Positions 25,066 to 32,254 of a DNA stretch of 32,254 bases are shown piece by piece. Source of the stretch: Fidelibacterota bacterium TCS56 (GTDB lineage: Bacteria > Fidelibacterota > Marinisomatia > Marinisomatales > TCS56). Each line of letters opens with the position of its first letter. Within the stretch, counting starts at the first letter, position 1. The position numbers were made by a program, and so were the translations under genes. The notes under the pieces were generated by a model. The model ran no database searches. It saw only the letters and a list, made by a program, of their open reading frames with translations, and was not told the origin of the DNA. The stretch is from NCBI GenBank assembly GCA_001577055.1, contig LSCG01000024.1, positions 1-32,254 on the forward strand, in the 5' to 3' direction.

Positions 25066-25845
25066 TCAGCCTCCTATGCTCACTGCAATCCCCCGCTCGG
25101 TAAAAATCTGGCTCATTTGTTCCAATTTGGTTGATGCTTGTGTTGCCATCGATTTCAACCTGTTGTTCAGGTTAAACCGCTGGAATTTATCCCGGGCCAG
25201 CAGGTTGAACGGTAGTAAATCTACGGGTATTTGTTTATCCAGCGATTTAATAAAATCGGCAACAGTCACGAGATTCTGCTCGGTATCCGTGATGGTTGGA
25301 ATCAGCGGGACCCGGACACGCACTTTTTTATTGTTCTGCACCAGGTAGCGCAGATTGTCCAAAATCAATTGATTGGATGCGCCAACATTTTCACGATGTA
25401 GTTCATCATCGGCCAGTTTTAAATCATACAGAAACAGATCGACAATTTCAGCTACCCGCTTGAAATCCGAGCGGTCAGCCAGGCCACTGGTGTCTACAAC
25501 CGTGTGCAGGCCCGCTTCATGGCAGGCATTCAACAAGGCCGACAGGAATTCCGGTTGTAGCAGCGGTTCGCCCCCGGAAAATGTTACGCCGCCTCCGGAC
25601 TGATCATAGAAAATGCGATCTTTCTGTAATTCGGTCATGACTTCGTTCACGGAAACTTCACGGCCAATCAGCTCGTCTTTGCCAGGATACTGGCTGTGAC
25701 TGGGGCGCTCGATACCGGACTTGCGGCTCTCGGGATTGTGACACCACCAGCAGTTCAAGGGGCAGCCCTTGAAAAAAACAGTAGTGCGAATGCCGGGGCC
25801 GTCATGAATGGCAAAATGTTTGATATCGAAGATGATTCCGTTAAT
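25066..25845 (-). CDS. Glycyl-radical enzyme activase for HypD (radical SAM)
   Basis: 259 residues if initiated at ATT (25845). The track starts at an internal TTG (MNCWWC) that would cut through the iron-sulphur motif. The in-frame extension reads GIIFDIKHFAIHDGPGIRTT then VFFKGCPLNCWWCHNPES, including the full CxxxCxxC, so the real protein must start upstream. Family members begin M-x-G-I-I-F-D-I-K; here the frame upstream contains no ATG, GTG or TTG, and the codon in that place is ATT (or CTG four codons earlier). Further motifs are GGGVTFSGGEPLLQ (SAM/GGE), VDTSG and YDLKLAD. No ferredoxin-type cysteine clusters follow the core motif, so this is a minimal PFL-activase-like version. It abstracts H from HypD Gly761. 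It is the first gene of the operon, 4 bases before hypD. Confidence 0.88.
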   Translation of the reverse strand: MNGIIFDIKHFAIHDGPGIRTTVFFKGCPLNCWWCHNPESRKSGIERPSHSQYPGKDELIGREVSVNEVMTELQKDRIFYDQSGGGVTFSGGEPLLQPEFLSALLNACHEAGLHTVVDTSGLADRSDFKRVAEIVDLFLYDLKLADDELHRENVGASNQLILDNLRYLVQNNKKVRVRVPLIPTITDTEQNLVTVADFIKSLDKQIPVDLLPFNLLARDKFQRFNLNNRLKSMATQASTKLEQMSQIFTERGIAVSIGG

Positions 25846-25917
25846 AGGACGATCCAGGTATTTTTTATTTGCTGTTTTTAACGGGCGGAATTTAGCTCGG
25901 GCCGCGGCAGTTAATAA

Positions 25918-25933
25918 ATCACAGTTTTGTGAT
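25918..25933. promoter_or_regulatory. Palindrome in the divergent hypD-activase/SDR control region
   Basis: ATCACA-GTTT-TGTGAT is a perfect 6-4-6 inverted repeat in the 141-base gap between the activase start and the SDR start. It is in the right place for an operator controlling the hydroxyproline operon or both genes. The half-site TGTGA recalls the Crp/Fnr superfamily, but the two halves are in inside-out order (TCACA-N4-TGTGA rather than TGTGA-N6-TCACA), so the regulator class is unclear. TTGGAT at 25973-25978 (minus strand) is a possible -35. Confidence 0.45.
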
Positions 25934-25986
25934 AAGTCCGGGAGAATGGTAATTTTATCCTTAATTAAATATCCAACGGGAGCAGG

Positions 25987-26781
25987 ATGATGGAAATAAG
26001 GGATAAAATTATGTTTATAACCGGAGCCTCGTCCGGGATCGGCCGGGCTTTGGCGATTGCCGCCAGTAAGCAGGGATCACGGGTCATTCTGGCATCAAGG
26101 CGACCGGATGAACTGGAGAAAGTCCGCCAGGCCTGCGCCAATCCCGATCAACATTTTTGCCTGGAATTGGACCTGACGGCTCCCGACACCCTGGCGGCGA
26201 AAATCAAGTCGATTGAAGACAAATTCGGCCGGATTGACATTTTGGTGAATAACGGCGGCATCACACAAAGATCGCTGGTAAAGGACACCAGCATGGAGGT
26301 AGTACGCCGGATAATGGAAACCAATTATTTCAGCGGTTATGCCCTCACAAAAGCGGTCCTGCCGGGGATGCTGGAGCGACAGAGCGGCCAGATCGTATTT
26401 ATCGCCAGTCTCACCGGAAAATTCGGTACGGCCCTGAGATCGGTATACGCCTCATCAAAACACGCCATTATGGGCCTGGCCGATTCCCTGCGGGCGGAAG
26501 TCCATTCCGAAGGCATTAAGGTGCTGGCGGTTTTACCGGGCTTCGTGCGCACCAATGCTTCCATGAACGCCCTCACCGGGGACGGATCCCAACATGCCAC
26601 CATGGATAAGACTACCGACAAAGGCATGTCGCCGGAAGAATGTGCCGCAGGTATTATCAAGGCCGTGATAGCGGAAAAAGAGGAAGTTCTGATCTCCGGG
26701 AAGGAGAAAATTATGGTCTATTTAAAACGCCTGTCCCCCAGCCTGTTCAGCAAAGTCATTCGTAAGGTGAAGGTTACATAA
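25987..26781 (+). CDS. Short-chain dehydrogenase/reductase (SDR)
   Basis: 264 residues, classical SDR. The cofactor motif TGASSGIG is at 12-19, NNGG at 88-91, and the catalytic tetrad Asn113, Ser141, Tyr154, Lys158 (YASSK) is complete. The arrangement, including PGFVRTNASMNAL and a C-terminal basic segment (SPSLFSKVIRKVKVT), resembles DHRS7-type SDRs. The substrate is unknown. GGGAGCAGG precedes two consecutive ATGs. It is divergent from the hydroxyproline operon, so it may share its control region, but nothing in its sequence links it to hydroxyproline. Confidence 0.9.
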   Translation: MMEIRDKIMFITGASSGIGRALAIAASKQGSRVILASRRPDELEKVRQACANPDQHFCLELDLTAPDTLAAKIKSIEDKFGRIDILVNNGGITQRSLVKDTSMEVVRRIMETNYFSGYALTKAVLPGMLERQSGQIVFIASLTGKFGTALRSVYASSKHAIMGLADSLRAEVHSEGIKVLAVLPGFVRTNASMNALTGDGSQHATMDKTTDKGMSPEECAAGIIKAVIAEKEEVLISGKEKIMVYLKRLSPSLFSKVIRKVKVT

Positions 26782-26816
26782 GGCTAAGGCTGAGGCTGAG
26801 GCTGAGGCTGAGGCTT
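26781..26816 (+). repeat. Hexanucleotide tandem repeat (AGGCTN)6
   Basis: Six units AGGCTA-AGGCTG-AGGCTG-AGGCTG-AGGCTG-AGGCTT follow the SDR stop codon in the short gap before the convergent amidohydrolase gene. The copy number could vary by slippage, but it lies outside reading frames. I see no function. Confidence 0.9.
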
Positions 26817-26835
26817 TGGCGGGGGTTTTTGCAAG

Positions 26836-28164
26836 CTAGTCTGACAGTTCTCCCAATTGGCGGTATTTTTCACGGTATTTGCGATATAACTGCTCATGTC
26901 GATTATCTAAATCAACTCGTCGTCCCTGAATCCAGGCTTTGATGACCTGCGTTGAAATTTCCAGGATGTCGCCATCGGTAACGATCAGGGTCGCATCCTT
27001 GCCTACTTCCAGTGATCCGATCCGTTCCTCGGCGCCCAGAATCTCGGCTGCTGACAAGGTAATCGAGCGCAGGGCCATATCCCGTGGCAAACCAAACGGC
27101 AGCGCCTGAGCGGCTTCGAAAGGCAGATTGCGCTGGTGAGGCGCTTCAAAAGCCGATGCACTGCCGCTGATGGCAAACCTGATTCCCGCCTGATGCAGGG
27201 CAACGGGCAGGCTGAATACCTGATCATAATGATCATGGCGGTGCAGCGGCAAAATCTGGAGACTTTCGATAATGACCGGTATTTCGTATTTGCCTAATAA
27301 ATCCATCACGGGATATAAATCATGGCCGCCTACCAGCACCATTTTGAGGCCCTCGCGGCGGGTCCAGTTAATGGCCTGTTCGATCTGGATGGCCGACCTG
27401 GCATGGATGAACAGCGGCTGACGGCCGGCGATTACCGGTTGCAGGCTGGCCAGGCGCAGATCCCGCGGTTGTTGTTTTATGCGCCGCCCGGATTTCTCTG
27501 CTTGCAGGGCACGCTGGTAAGCCCGGGCGTCGCTCAGCAGCTTCGAGATTTCGGCTATCCGCGCTTCGGCCTCCGCCACCGGGTCTTCTTTCTTTTTCGA
27601 ATCAGAATTCTTTTTTTGATATTTTATCGAAGGCCAGAACACGTGCATTCCCACCGATTCTATCAGCGTGGCATCCTCCCAGCTCCAGCCGTCCAGCATC
27701 ATCAATGATGATTGGCCGCCGATCAGTCCCGATTGGGGTGTAACATGGGCCAGCAAAATACCGTTTGAGCGGGTCACCGGGATGGATTCGGAGTCGGTAT
27801 TATAAGCCCGGTTGGCAATAATATTGGGATTCAGGTCGCCGGTTTCGGCATAATCGCTGGTGGCGCGAACCGCCGCGATTTCCACCAGACCAAGGGTGGT
27901 GGAGGCGGCAATCAGGCCGGGATAAACATGGCGACCGCGAATGTCGTGTATTTCGTAATTGGGAAAGGCTTCCAGATTGCGGTCAATAGCAGTGATTTTC
28001 CCATCGATAAACAGGATGTCGAAATCCGCCAGATCGGGACCACTGACGGTATGCAGGTAGCCCCCTCGCAGGAGTATGGGCACGGACTGGGGCGGTCCGG
28101 GAATCTGATCATTGGCAAAAACCAAACCTGTCAATACCAGCCAGAATAAAATTCTATTCACCAT
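26836..28164 (-). CDS. Exported amidohydrolase-family protein lacking the HxH metal motif
   Basis: 442 residues from ATG (MVNRILFWLVLTGLVFA, signal peptide); the ATG overlaps the end of the preceding amidohydrolase gene by 11 bases. The imidazolonepropionase-like beta-sandwich and barrel are recognisable, with LFIHARSAIQIEQAI, VGGHDLYPV and LGAEERIGSLEVGKDATLIV. But where active enzymes have PGLIDxHxH, this protein has YPGLIAASTTLGLVEI, with both metal-binding His missing. It also lacks the late catalytic Asp pattern (ISGSASAFE). It may be a non-catalytic partner of the larger protein encoded just upstream. A coiled, Lys/Glu-rich insertion (KKNSDSKKKEDPVAEAEARI) is present. The product could be periplasmic. 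Confidence 0.82.
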   Translation of the reverse strand: MVNRILFWLVLTGLVFANDQIPGPPQSVPILLRGGYLHTVSGPDLADFDILFIDGKITAIDRNLEAFPNYEIHDIRGRHVYPGLIAASTTLGLVEIAAVRATSDYAETGDLNPNIIANRAYNTDSESIPVTRSNGILLAHVTPQSGLIGGQSSLMMLDGWSWEDATLIESVGMHVFWPSIKYQKKNSDSKKKEDPVAEAEARIAEISKLLSDARAYQRALQAEKSGRRIKQQPRDLRLASLQPVIAGRQPLFIHARSAIQIEQAINWTRREGLKMVLVGGHDLYPVMDLLGKYEIPVIIESLQILPLHRHDHYDQVFSLPVALHQAGIRFAISGSASAFEAPHQRNLPFEAAQALPFGLPRDMALRSITLSAAEILGAEERIGSLEVGKDATLIVTDGDILEISTQVIKAWIQGRRVDLDNRHEQLYRKYREKYRQLGELSD

Positions 28165-31117
28165 GCCCCCCCTTCTGTTGTGCATCTTTCACGCGTGCGG
28201 CAATTATCTGCTGGATGAAACGATTCCGGGTTTGGCGATCACGCTGCCGCAAAATCGCATCCTTTTCCAGACTGAAATAGCGCCGGCCCTCGATCCAGGT
28301 TTGTTCGGCGCGGGCGGCGGTGGACAGGGGACTGGCATCCCAGATTACAAAGTCGGCATCCTTGCCCTCCTCCAGCGAACCTACCCAACGCTCAATACCA
28401 AGCTGACGTGCGGCGTTAATCGTAATCAGTTTCAGGGCCTCTTCTTCAGACATGCCGCCGTACTTCAGCGCTTTGGCCGCTTCCGTGTTCAGGCGCCGGG
28501 CCAGTTCATCACTGTCGGAGTTGACCGATACACTGGCGCCGATTTCGTGCATCAGACTCACGTTATGCGGAATGGCATCATATACCTCGAATTTATAGGC
28601 CCACCAATCGGAGAATGACGAGCCTCCCACTCCGTGTTCGCGCAACCTTTCGGCGATTTTGTAACCCTCCAGGGTGTGCTGAAAGGTGCCCAGGCGAAAA
28701 CCGAATTGTTCGGCTATCCGCATGAAAGCCAGCATTTCATCGGACCGGTAGGCGTGGCAATGCACCAGGCGTTGACCGGCGAGTACCTCGGTCAAAGCTT
28801 CCAGTTCTAAATCACGGCGGGGCGGAATACTGGTTTTGCGCAGGCGGGAATTCCGCCGGTAGCGCCGCCATTCACCGGCATAATCCTCGGCGGCGGTAAA
28901 AGCATCGGTAAGATATTGTTCCACTCCCAATCGCGTCTGGGGATAACGGGTTGTAAATTGATCGCCCCAATTGGATTGTTTGACATTTTCTCCCAGGGCA
29001 AACTTGATTCCGGGTGGTGCGGCGCTGAATATCAGGTTTTGGTCGTTACTGCCCCAGCGCAACTTCAGGACGGCATTCTGGCCGCCGATGGTATTGGCTG
29101 ATCCGTGGAGGACGTTTATTGTTGTAACCCCTCCTGCTAATTCCCGATAGATGGCAATATCATCGGCATCGATTACATCCTCCACCCGCACTTCGGCTGA
29201 ATTGCTGTGGGTGCCTTCGTTCACACCGATACAGGTAGTATGGCTGTGGCAATCCACTATCCCGGGGGTTAAATGTTTGCCATTCCCATCGATAATTAAC
29301 GCTCCCCCCCTGGGATAAGCAATAGCCGGCGCGATTTCCTTAAGCTTGCCATCAACAAAAAGGGCGTCCCAGCCCTCCACAATACCCAATGGGCCACAGG
29401 TCCAGATGGTGGCGTCGTTGACCAACACAACCGGTTCCACCGCTGGAATTTGTGCAAATCCGTAGGCACCCTCGGGATAAGTTACAAAATACGGACTTGC
29501 AGGTTGTTCGGCCGGGACCGATTCTGCTTGGGCGGGCGATGTCATCCTGACGGCGTTCCAGGTCATTATTTGTCCCGCTTCGGTTACGGCCCGTCCTTCC
29601 AGTTGACCGGCATAGCGGGTGGCATAATAGCGCGTCCAGCCCGGTAGCGCCAGTGGTTCGGTATCCATGACCCAGTTAAGCTGATTCTCGCTTACCGATA
29701 TTTCTTTCCCCTTAAGCCGCAGGGTGTCATGGGTGACGGTGATCCGGTATCTGCCATCACGGAAATCAATCTGCAAACCCAGGCTGTCTGATCCAATCAT
29801 CATTTGCCATCGACCGGTAAACTCGCGGCTTTGACTGCTTTCAATTGGGTGTCGCCGGCCTCCGATCCAGACTTCGCATACGCTGGCATTTTTACTGAAA
29901 TAATCACCATCGACTACGGTGAGATTGGCATGGTAGCCAGGGGCAATTCGACCCAGACGCTCACCCTGATTCAGCATTGCTGCCGGTTCGGTGGTCAGGG
30001 CCGCCAGGGCGGCGGTTTTATCCAGACCATTATTCACCAGCTTCACCAGATTACGGTGAAAGTCTTCGGATTTTCCCAATCCATCGGTAGTCACTGCCAC
30101 AGCATTACCTTTAGCCACCATTCGCTTGATATTGCCCGGCGCCAGCGCCCAGTGCTTTAACCGTTCCGTGGGAATCTGGCGTGCCAGCAGGGGATTTGTC
30201 ACATCCGGCGCCTCAGGGAAATTCACCGGCAGAATCCAGCGGGCATCGATTTGGGAGATTTCATCAATCCGCCGATACTCATAACCGCTGCCGCGAATTA
30301 TCAACGGCAGAGAAAATTCATCGGCCAGACGGTTGATACGCAGGACTTCCTGCTCTTCCGCCGCCGGAAAACAAAACGGCAGGCCGGCCTCCCGGCTGGA
30401 ACTTAGGGCGGCCAGGCTCAAATCCTGTTGGGGCTGGGAATTACGGGCGGGATATTTCTGATAAATTTTCCAGGCCTCGTGGTACCAATCGCAATCCAAC
30501 AGAGTCTGGCGAACGAATGCAATGGCACCCATCAGCGAAGCAGGATAGGTTTTGGATTTCCAACCACCTCGTTCCAGGGATATAATCTGGGCCGGCTCTT
30601 CATCGATGACCTGCCCTTTTTCCGTCAGATTCACCAGCCCGGAATAACCACGAAAGATGCCTTTGTCCCCCACCAGGTTGGCAGTGGTAAATCCCAGTTG
30701 GCGCAATTTTTCATATTGTTGATTACTTCCATCGTAGGCGGCTGCGGCCTGACGATGTGCCCAGGTTTTCTCCTGCCAGTGATCGAGGATCGATTGATTA
30801 TCACCGGCATTAATCTCCACTGGCACCCAGGGGTCAATGAACCCGGCGTACACCGTTTTTCCACTTAAATCAATGATACCTGCATCGGCCGGGATACCGA
30901 TATTGTCGCCCACGGCTTCGATAAGGCCGTCGCGGATAATGATGGTGGCCTTGTCAATTTGTACTCCCGGTTCGGAGTGGACCCGGGCGTTGGTCAGAGC
31001 CCAGACCGTTGGTGGGTTGGATCTGATGCCTTCGGCCGGACGTGTCTGCGCCCCTCCCGTCCGAATTACCATCAGCATTACGATTAATAATAATGGTTGC
31101 AACCGCCTGATCACCAT
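28154..31117 (-). CDS. Exported double amidohydrolase-family protein
   Basis: 987 residues from ATG preceded by CGGGAG (the track's earlier start has no support). Signal peptide MVIRRLQPLLLIVMLMVIRTGGAQ. The first half is an amidohydrolase-like domain with a degenerate metal site (VYAGFIDPWVPVEI instead of GxxDxHxH) but typical GEREGRIAPGYHANLTV-type ending (RLGRIAPGYHANLTVVDGD). The second half is a complete metal-dependent domain: GIVDCHSHTTCIGVNEGTHS with HSH near residues 624-626, RLVHCHAYRSDEM, GTFQHTLEGYK, SVNSDSDELARR with the catalytic Asp region, and RWVGSLEEGKDADFVIWDA at the end. It probably hydrolyses a cyclic amide or dipeptide in the periplasm; the substrate is unknown. It is the first gene of a translationally coupled pair. 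Confidence 0.88.
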   Translation of the reverse strand: MVIRRLQPLLLIVMLMVIRTGGAQTRPAEGIRSNPPTVWALTNARVHSEPGVQIDKATIIIRDGLIEAVGDNIGIPADAGIIDLSGKTVYAGFIDPWVPVEINAGDNQSILDHWQEKTWAHRQAAAAYDGSNQQYEKLRQLGFTTANLVGDKGIFRGYSGLVNLTEKGQVIDEEPAQIISLERGGWKSKTYPASLMGAIAFVRQTLLDCDWYHEAWKIYQKYPARNSQPQQDLSLAALSSSREAGLPFCFPAAEEQEVLRINRLADEFSLPLIIRGSGYEYRRIDEISQIDARWILPVNFPEAPDVTNPLLARQIPTERLKHWALAPGNIKRMVAKGNAVAVTTDGLGKSEDFHRNLVKLVNNGLDKTAALAALTTEPAAMLNQGERLGRIAPGYHANLTVVDGDYFSKNASVCEVWIGGRRHPIESSQSREFTGRWQMMIGSDSLGLQIDFRDGRYRITVTHDTLRLKGKEISVSENQLNWVMDTEPLALPGWTRYYATRYAGQLEGRAVTEAGQIMTWNAVRMTSPAQAESVPAEQPASPYFVTYPEGAYGFAQIPAVEPVVLVNDATIWTCGPLGIVEGWDALFVDGKLKEIAPAIAYPRGGALIIDGNGKHLTPGIVDCHSHTTCIGVNEGTHSNSAEVRVEDVIDADDIAIYRELAGGVTTINVLHGSANTIGGQNAVLKLRWGSNDQNLIFSAAPPGIKFALGENVKQSNWGDQFTTRYPQTRLGVEQYLTDAFTAAEDYAGEWRRYRRNSRLRKTSIPPRRDLELEALTEVLAGQRLVHCHAYRSDEMLAFMRIAEQFGFRLGTFQHTLEGYKIAERLREHGVGGSSFSDWWAYKFEVYDAIPHNVSLMHEIGASVSVNSDSDELARRLNTEAAKALKYGGMSEEEALKLITINAARQLGIERWVGSLEEGKDADFVIWDASPLSTAARAEQTWIEGRRYFSLEKDAILRQRDRQTRNRFIQQIIAARVKDAQQKGGHGE

Positions 31118-31250
31118 TTTAACTCCCGTCCGGTCTGATTGGATGAAATTATGAAGGATTAATTTAAACACTGGTAATCGTTAGATGGCAAGCAAATGAC
31201 CGCTGAAAATGCCCTGGACTTCAATAGTCGCGGCAAGTGTAATTTTTAAC

Positions 31251-31757
31251 ATGACCACTACCAGAATTATCGCGCGCCGCGCAGTTTTAATCGCCACCAT
31301 AGTAATCCTGTCGGTGGGATTGGATCAAGTTACCAAGGCCATTGCCGTTGACCTGCTGAAAGGCCTGCCCAAAATATCTTACCTGGGGGATATCTTTCGC
31401 TGGCAGTACGCCGAGAACAGCGGCGGATTTCTCAGCCTGGGATCCGAACTGCCGCCGGTGATCAAATTTATCTTAATGCGAATTCTACCGCTCCTGGGTT
31501 TGAGTGTGATCCTGACATACACGCTGATCACACCCTTGCCAACCCTGACTACGGTTTTACTCAGTCTGCTGTGTGGCGGGGGTTTGAGCAATCTGGTTGA
31601 CCGGCTGGCCAATTCCGGTCAGGTAGTGGATTTCATGAATATGGGCATCGGATCGCTGCGCACCGGCATCTTCAACGTAGCCGATGTTCTGATCATGATC
31701 GGCGGGATTGGAATGGTGGTGGTCTATCTCAAGCCATCCAGTAAATCAACCGTTTAA
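31251..31757 (+). CDS. lspA: Lipoprotein signal peptidase (signal peptidase II)
   Basis: 168 residues from ATG (MTTTRIIARRAVLIATIVIL); the track's upstream start is unsupported. An inner-membrane aspartyl protease that removes signal peptides from prolipoproteins. Four hydrophobic helices are present. Catalytic Asp117 (SNLVDRL) and Asp145 (FNVADVLIMIGG) and the substrate-site motif GLDQVTK and YAENSGGFLSLGS are in place. It serves the lipoproteins encoded in the window. It is divergent from the amidohydrolase pair. Confidence 0.94.
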   Translation: MTTTRIIARRAVLIATIVILSVGLDQVTKAIAVDLLKGLPKISYLGDIFRWQYAENSGGFLSLGSELPPVIKFILMRILPLLGLSVILTYTLITPLPTLTTVLLSLLCGGGLSNLVDRLANSGQVVDFMNMGIGSLRTGIFNVADVLIMIGGIGMVVVYLKPSSKSTV

Positions 31758-31831
31758 TATACCAGTAAACCGGTGTGATAAAATGAGGTGGTCCCCATAG
31801 TCTGGTTCTGCTATTCCTTTTTGATTGTAGC

Positions 31832-31996
31832 TCATGCAGAATTTATACTAACCAACTGTCCAGTTTTCAGGGTCCACTTCTGCAGTGATAATTGAGGTTG
31901 CGGTTCTTGCAGTTCACTTGGTTCATCACAGCCGATGAAAGTGAATAATGTAACAAACGCCAACATAATTAATACATTATATTGTTTCGGACTCAT
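31832..31996 (-). CDS. Small lipoprotein (54 residues), not in the ORF track
   Basis: ATG preceded by AGGTGAG at 4-5 bases. The sequence starts MSPKQYNVLIMLAFVTLFTF and reaches a Cys at residue 23 in FIGC, a near-consensus lipobox, so it should be lipid-modified after LspA cleavage. The mature part (CDEPSELQEPQPQLSLQKWT and beyond) is about 32 residues with a Pro/Gln-rich start. No family is recognised. The downstream gap to lspA (31758-31831) holds nothing I can name. It starts 75 bases after the partial gene at the window end. Confidence 0.6.
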   Translation of the reverse strand: MSPKQYNVLIMLAFVTLFTFIGCDEPSELQEPQPQLSLQKWTLKTGQLVSINSA

Positions 31997-32070
31997 TTTC
32001 TCACCTGTTTGGCACTTAAGTTCTTTCCATACTATTAAGCTTCTTATATCGATTCCACTATACTAGACTT

Positions 32071-32254
32071 CTAGCGCTTTCCGAGTATCAATACCGGATA
32101 GTACGGCCATCCCCCCTGCGCGTACGAGCCGGCTATGGCAATGATATCATTTTCAAACTTTACACTGTTGATATGGATCTGGAAAGGGATAAAGTTGATA
32201 TGGATCTGGAAAGGGATAAAATCAGATGACCAGTCAAGACCGTTGAAATGCTGA
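32071..32254 (-). CDS. 3' end of an unknown gene running off the window
   Basis: The minus-strand frame is open from the window edge to TAG at 32071-32073, giving at least 60 residues ending VKFENDIIAIAGSYAQGGWP and YYPVLILGKR. The alternating hydrophobic pattern suggests beta strands, possibly a repeat-containing or beta-propeller surface protein. A 9-residue direct duplication (FIPFQIHIN twice) is visible and corresponds to the 27-bp DNA repeat. I do not recognise the family. Coding support rests on the open frame only. Confidence 0.5.
   Translation of the reverse strand, partial: QHFNGLDWSSDFIPFQIHINFIPFQIHINSVKFENDIIAIAGSYAQGGWPYYPVLILGKR
32167..32220 (-). repeat. 27-bp perfect tandem duplication
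   Basis: GTTGATATGGATCTGGAAAG plus GGATAAA occurs twice in direct succession with no mismatch (32167-32193, 32194-32220). The period is a multiple of 3, so it preserves the reading frame of the partial minus-strand gene and duplicates nine residues. Confidence 0.9.

Noticed and set aside
26781-26816. CRISPR-like repeat
   Set aside because: The hexamer units are contiguous with no spacers, so this is a simple tandem repeat.
30428-30868. 146-residue plus-strand ORF opposite the double amidohydrolase
   Set aside because: It is antisense to a clear domain-bearing gene and has no independent signal.

Overview
The window looks like chromosomal DNA of an anaerobic or facultative, diderm bacterium of the FCB assemblage. 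Candidatus Marinimicrobia/Neomarinimicrobiota or a nearby phylum (KSB1, Calditrichota-like) is my inference, not a proven placement. The clues are a secreted M1 peptidase ending in a type IX secretion (Por) sorting domain with the YPNPFN motif, outer-membrane and lipoprotein genes, an oxygen-sensitive glycyl-radical enzyme, periplasmic c-type cytochromes, the MEP isoprenoid enzyme IspG, and groESL under a CIRCE operator. The standard code applies: UGA is the natural stop of several intact genes.

Layout. (1) 1-3.4 kb: the 3' end of a tRNA-Lys(UUU) gene followed by an eroded island. It holds an integrase catalytic-domain remnant, a 29-codon hsdM remnant, one intact DUF262-HNH-AlbA_2 defence-type gene and a 5'-truncated DUF5131 gene. 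The truncation lies beside an imperfect copy of the tRNA 3' end, a candidate second attachment site. (2) 3.4-9.2 kb: groES-groEL with CIRCE and promoter, dUTPase, M1 peptidase, an exported protein-isoaspartate methyltransferase and a MaoC hydratase. (3) 9.3-11.7 kb: a lipoprotein and a decaying respiratory cluster, with an intact diheme cytochrome, a truncated DUF2231 gene, a heme-motif porin broken by TGA, and a cytochrome-like gene broken by TGA and joined to the porin by a deletion. (4) 11.7-20.5 kb: a ComM-like ATPase, ispG, two exported TPR proteins (one with a 101-bp duplication of its signal-peptide region), an isochorismatase-fold hydrolase, a cyclic phosphodiesterase-like protein, a DUF1761 membrane protein and a receiver-domain gene without a normal start codon.

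(5) 20.6-25.9 kb is the most interesting part. It is a four-gene operon that should turn both abundant collagen hydroxyproline isomers towards proline. A glycyl-radical activase and a HypD-type trans-4-hydroxy-L-proline dehydratase are followed by a Cys/Thr-type trans-3-hydroxy-L-proline dehydratase and an ornithine cyclodeaminase-family Delta1-pyrroline-2-carboxylate reductase. HypD would give Delta1-pyrroline-5-carboxylate and the second dehydratase Delta1-pyrroline-2-carboxylate. The activase has no ATG, GTG or TTG at its expected start, and a 6-4-6 palindrome lies in the divergent control region shared with an SDR gene.

(6) 26-32.25 kb: the SDR gene, a hexanucleotide repeat, a pair of exported amidohydrolase-family proteins (one a two-domain protein), lspA, a tiny lipoprotein missed by the ORF track, and the 3' end of a gene running off the window.

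Most genes lie on the minus strand in short operons.
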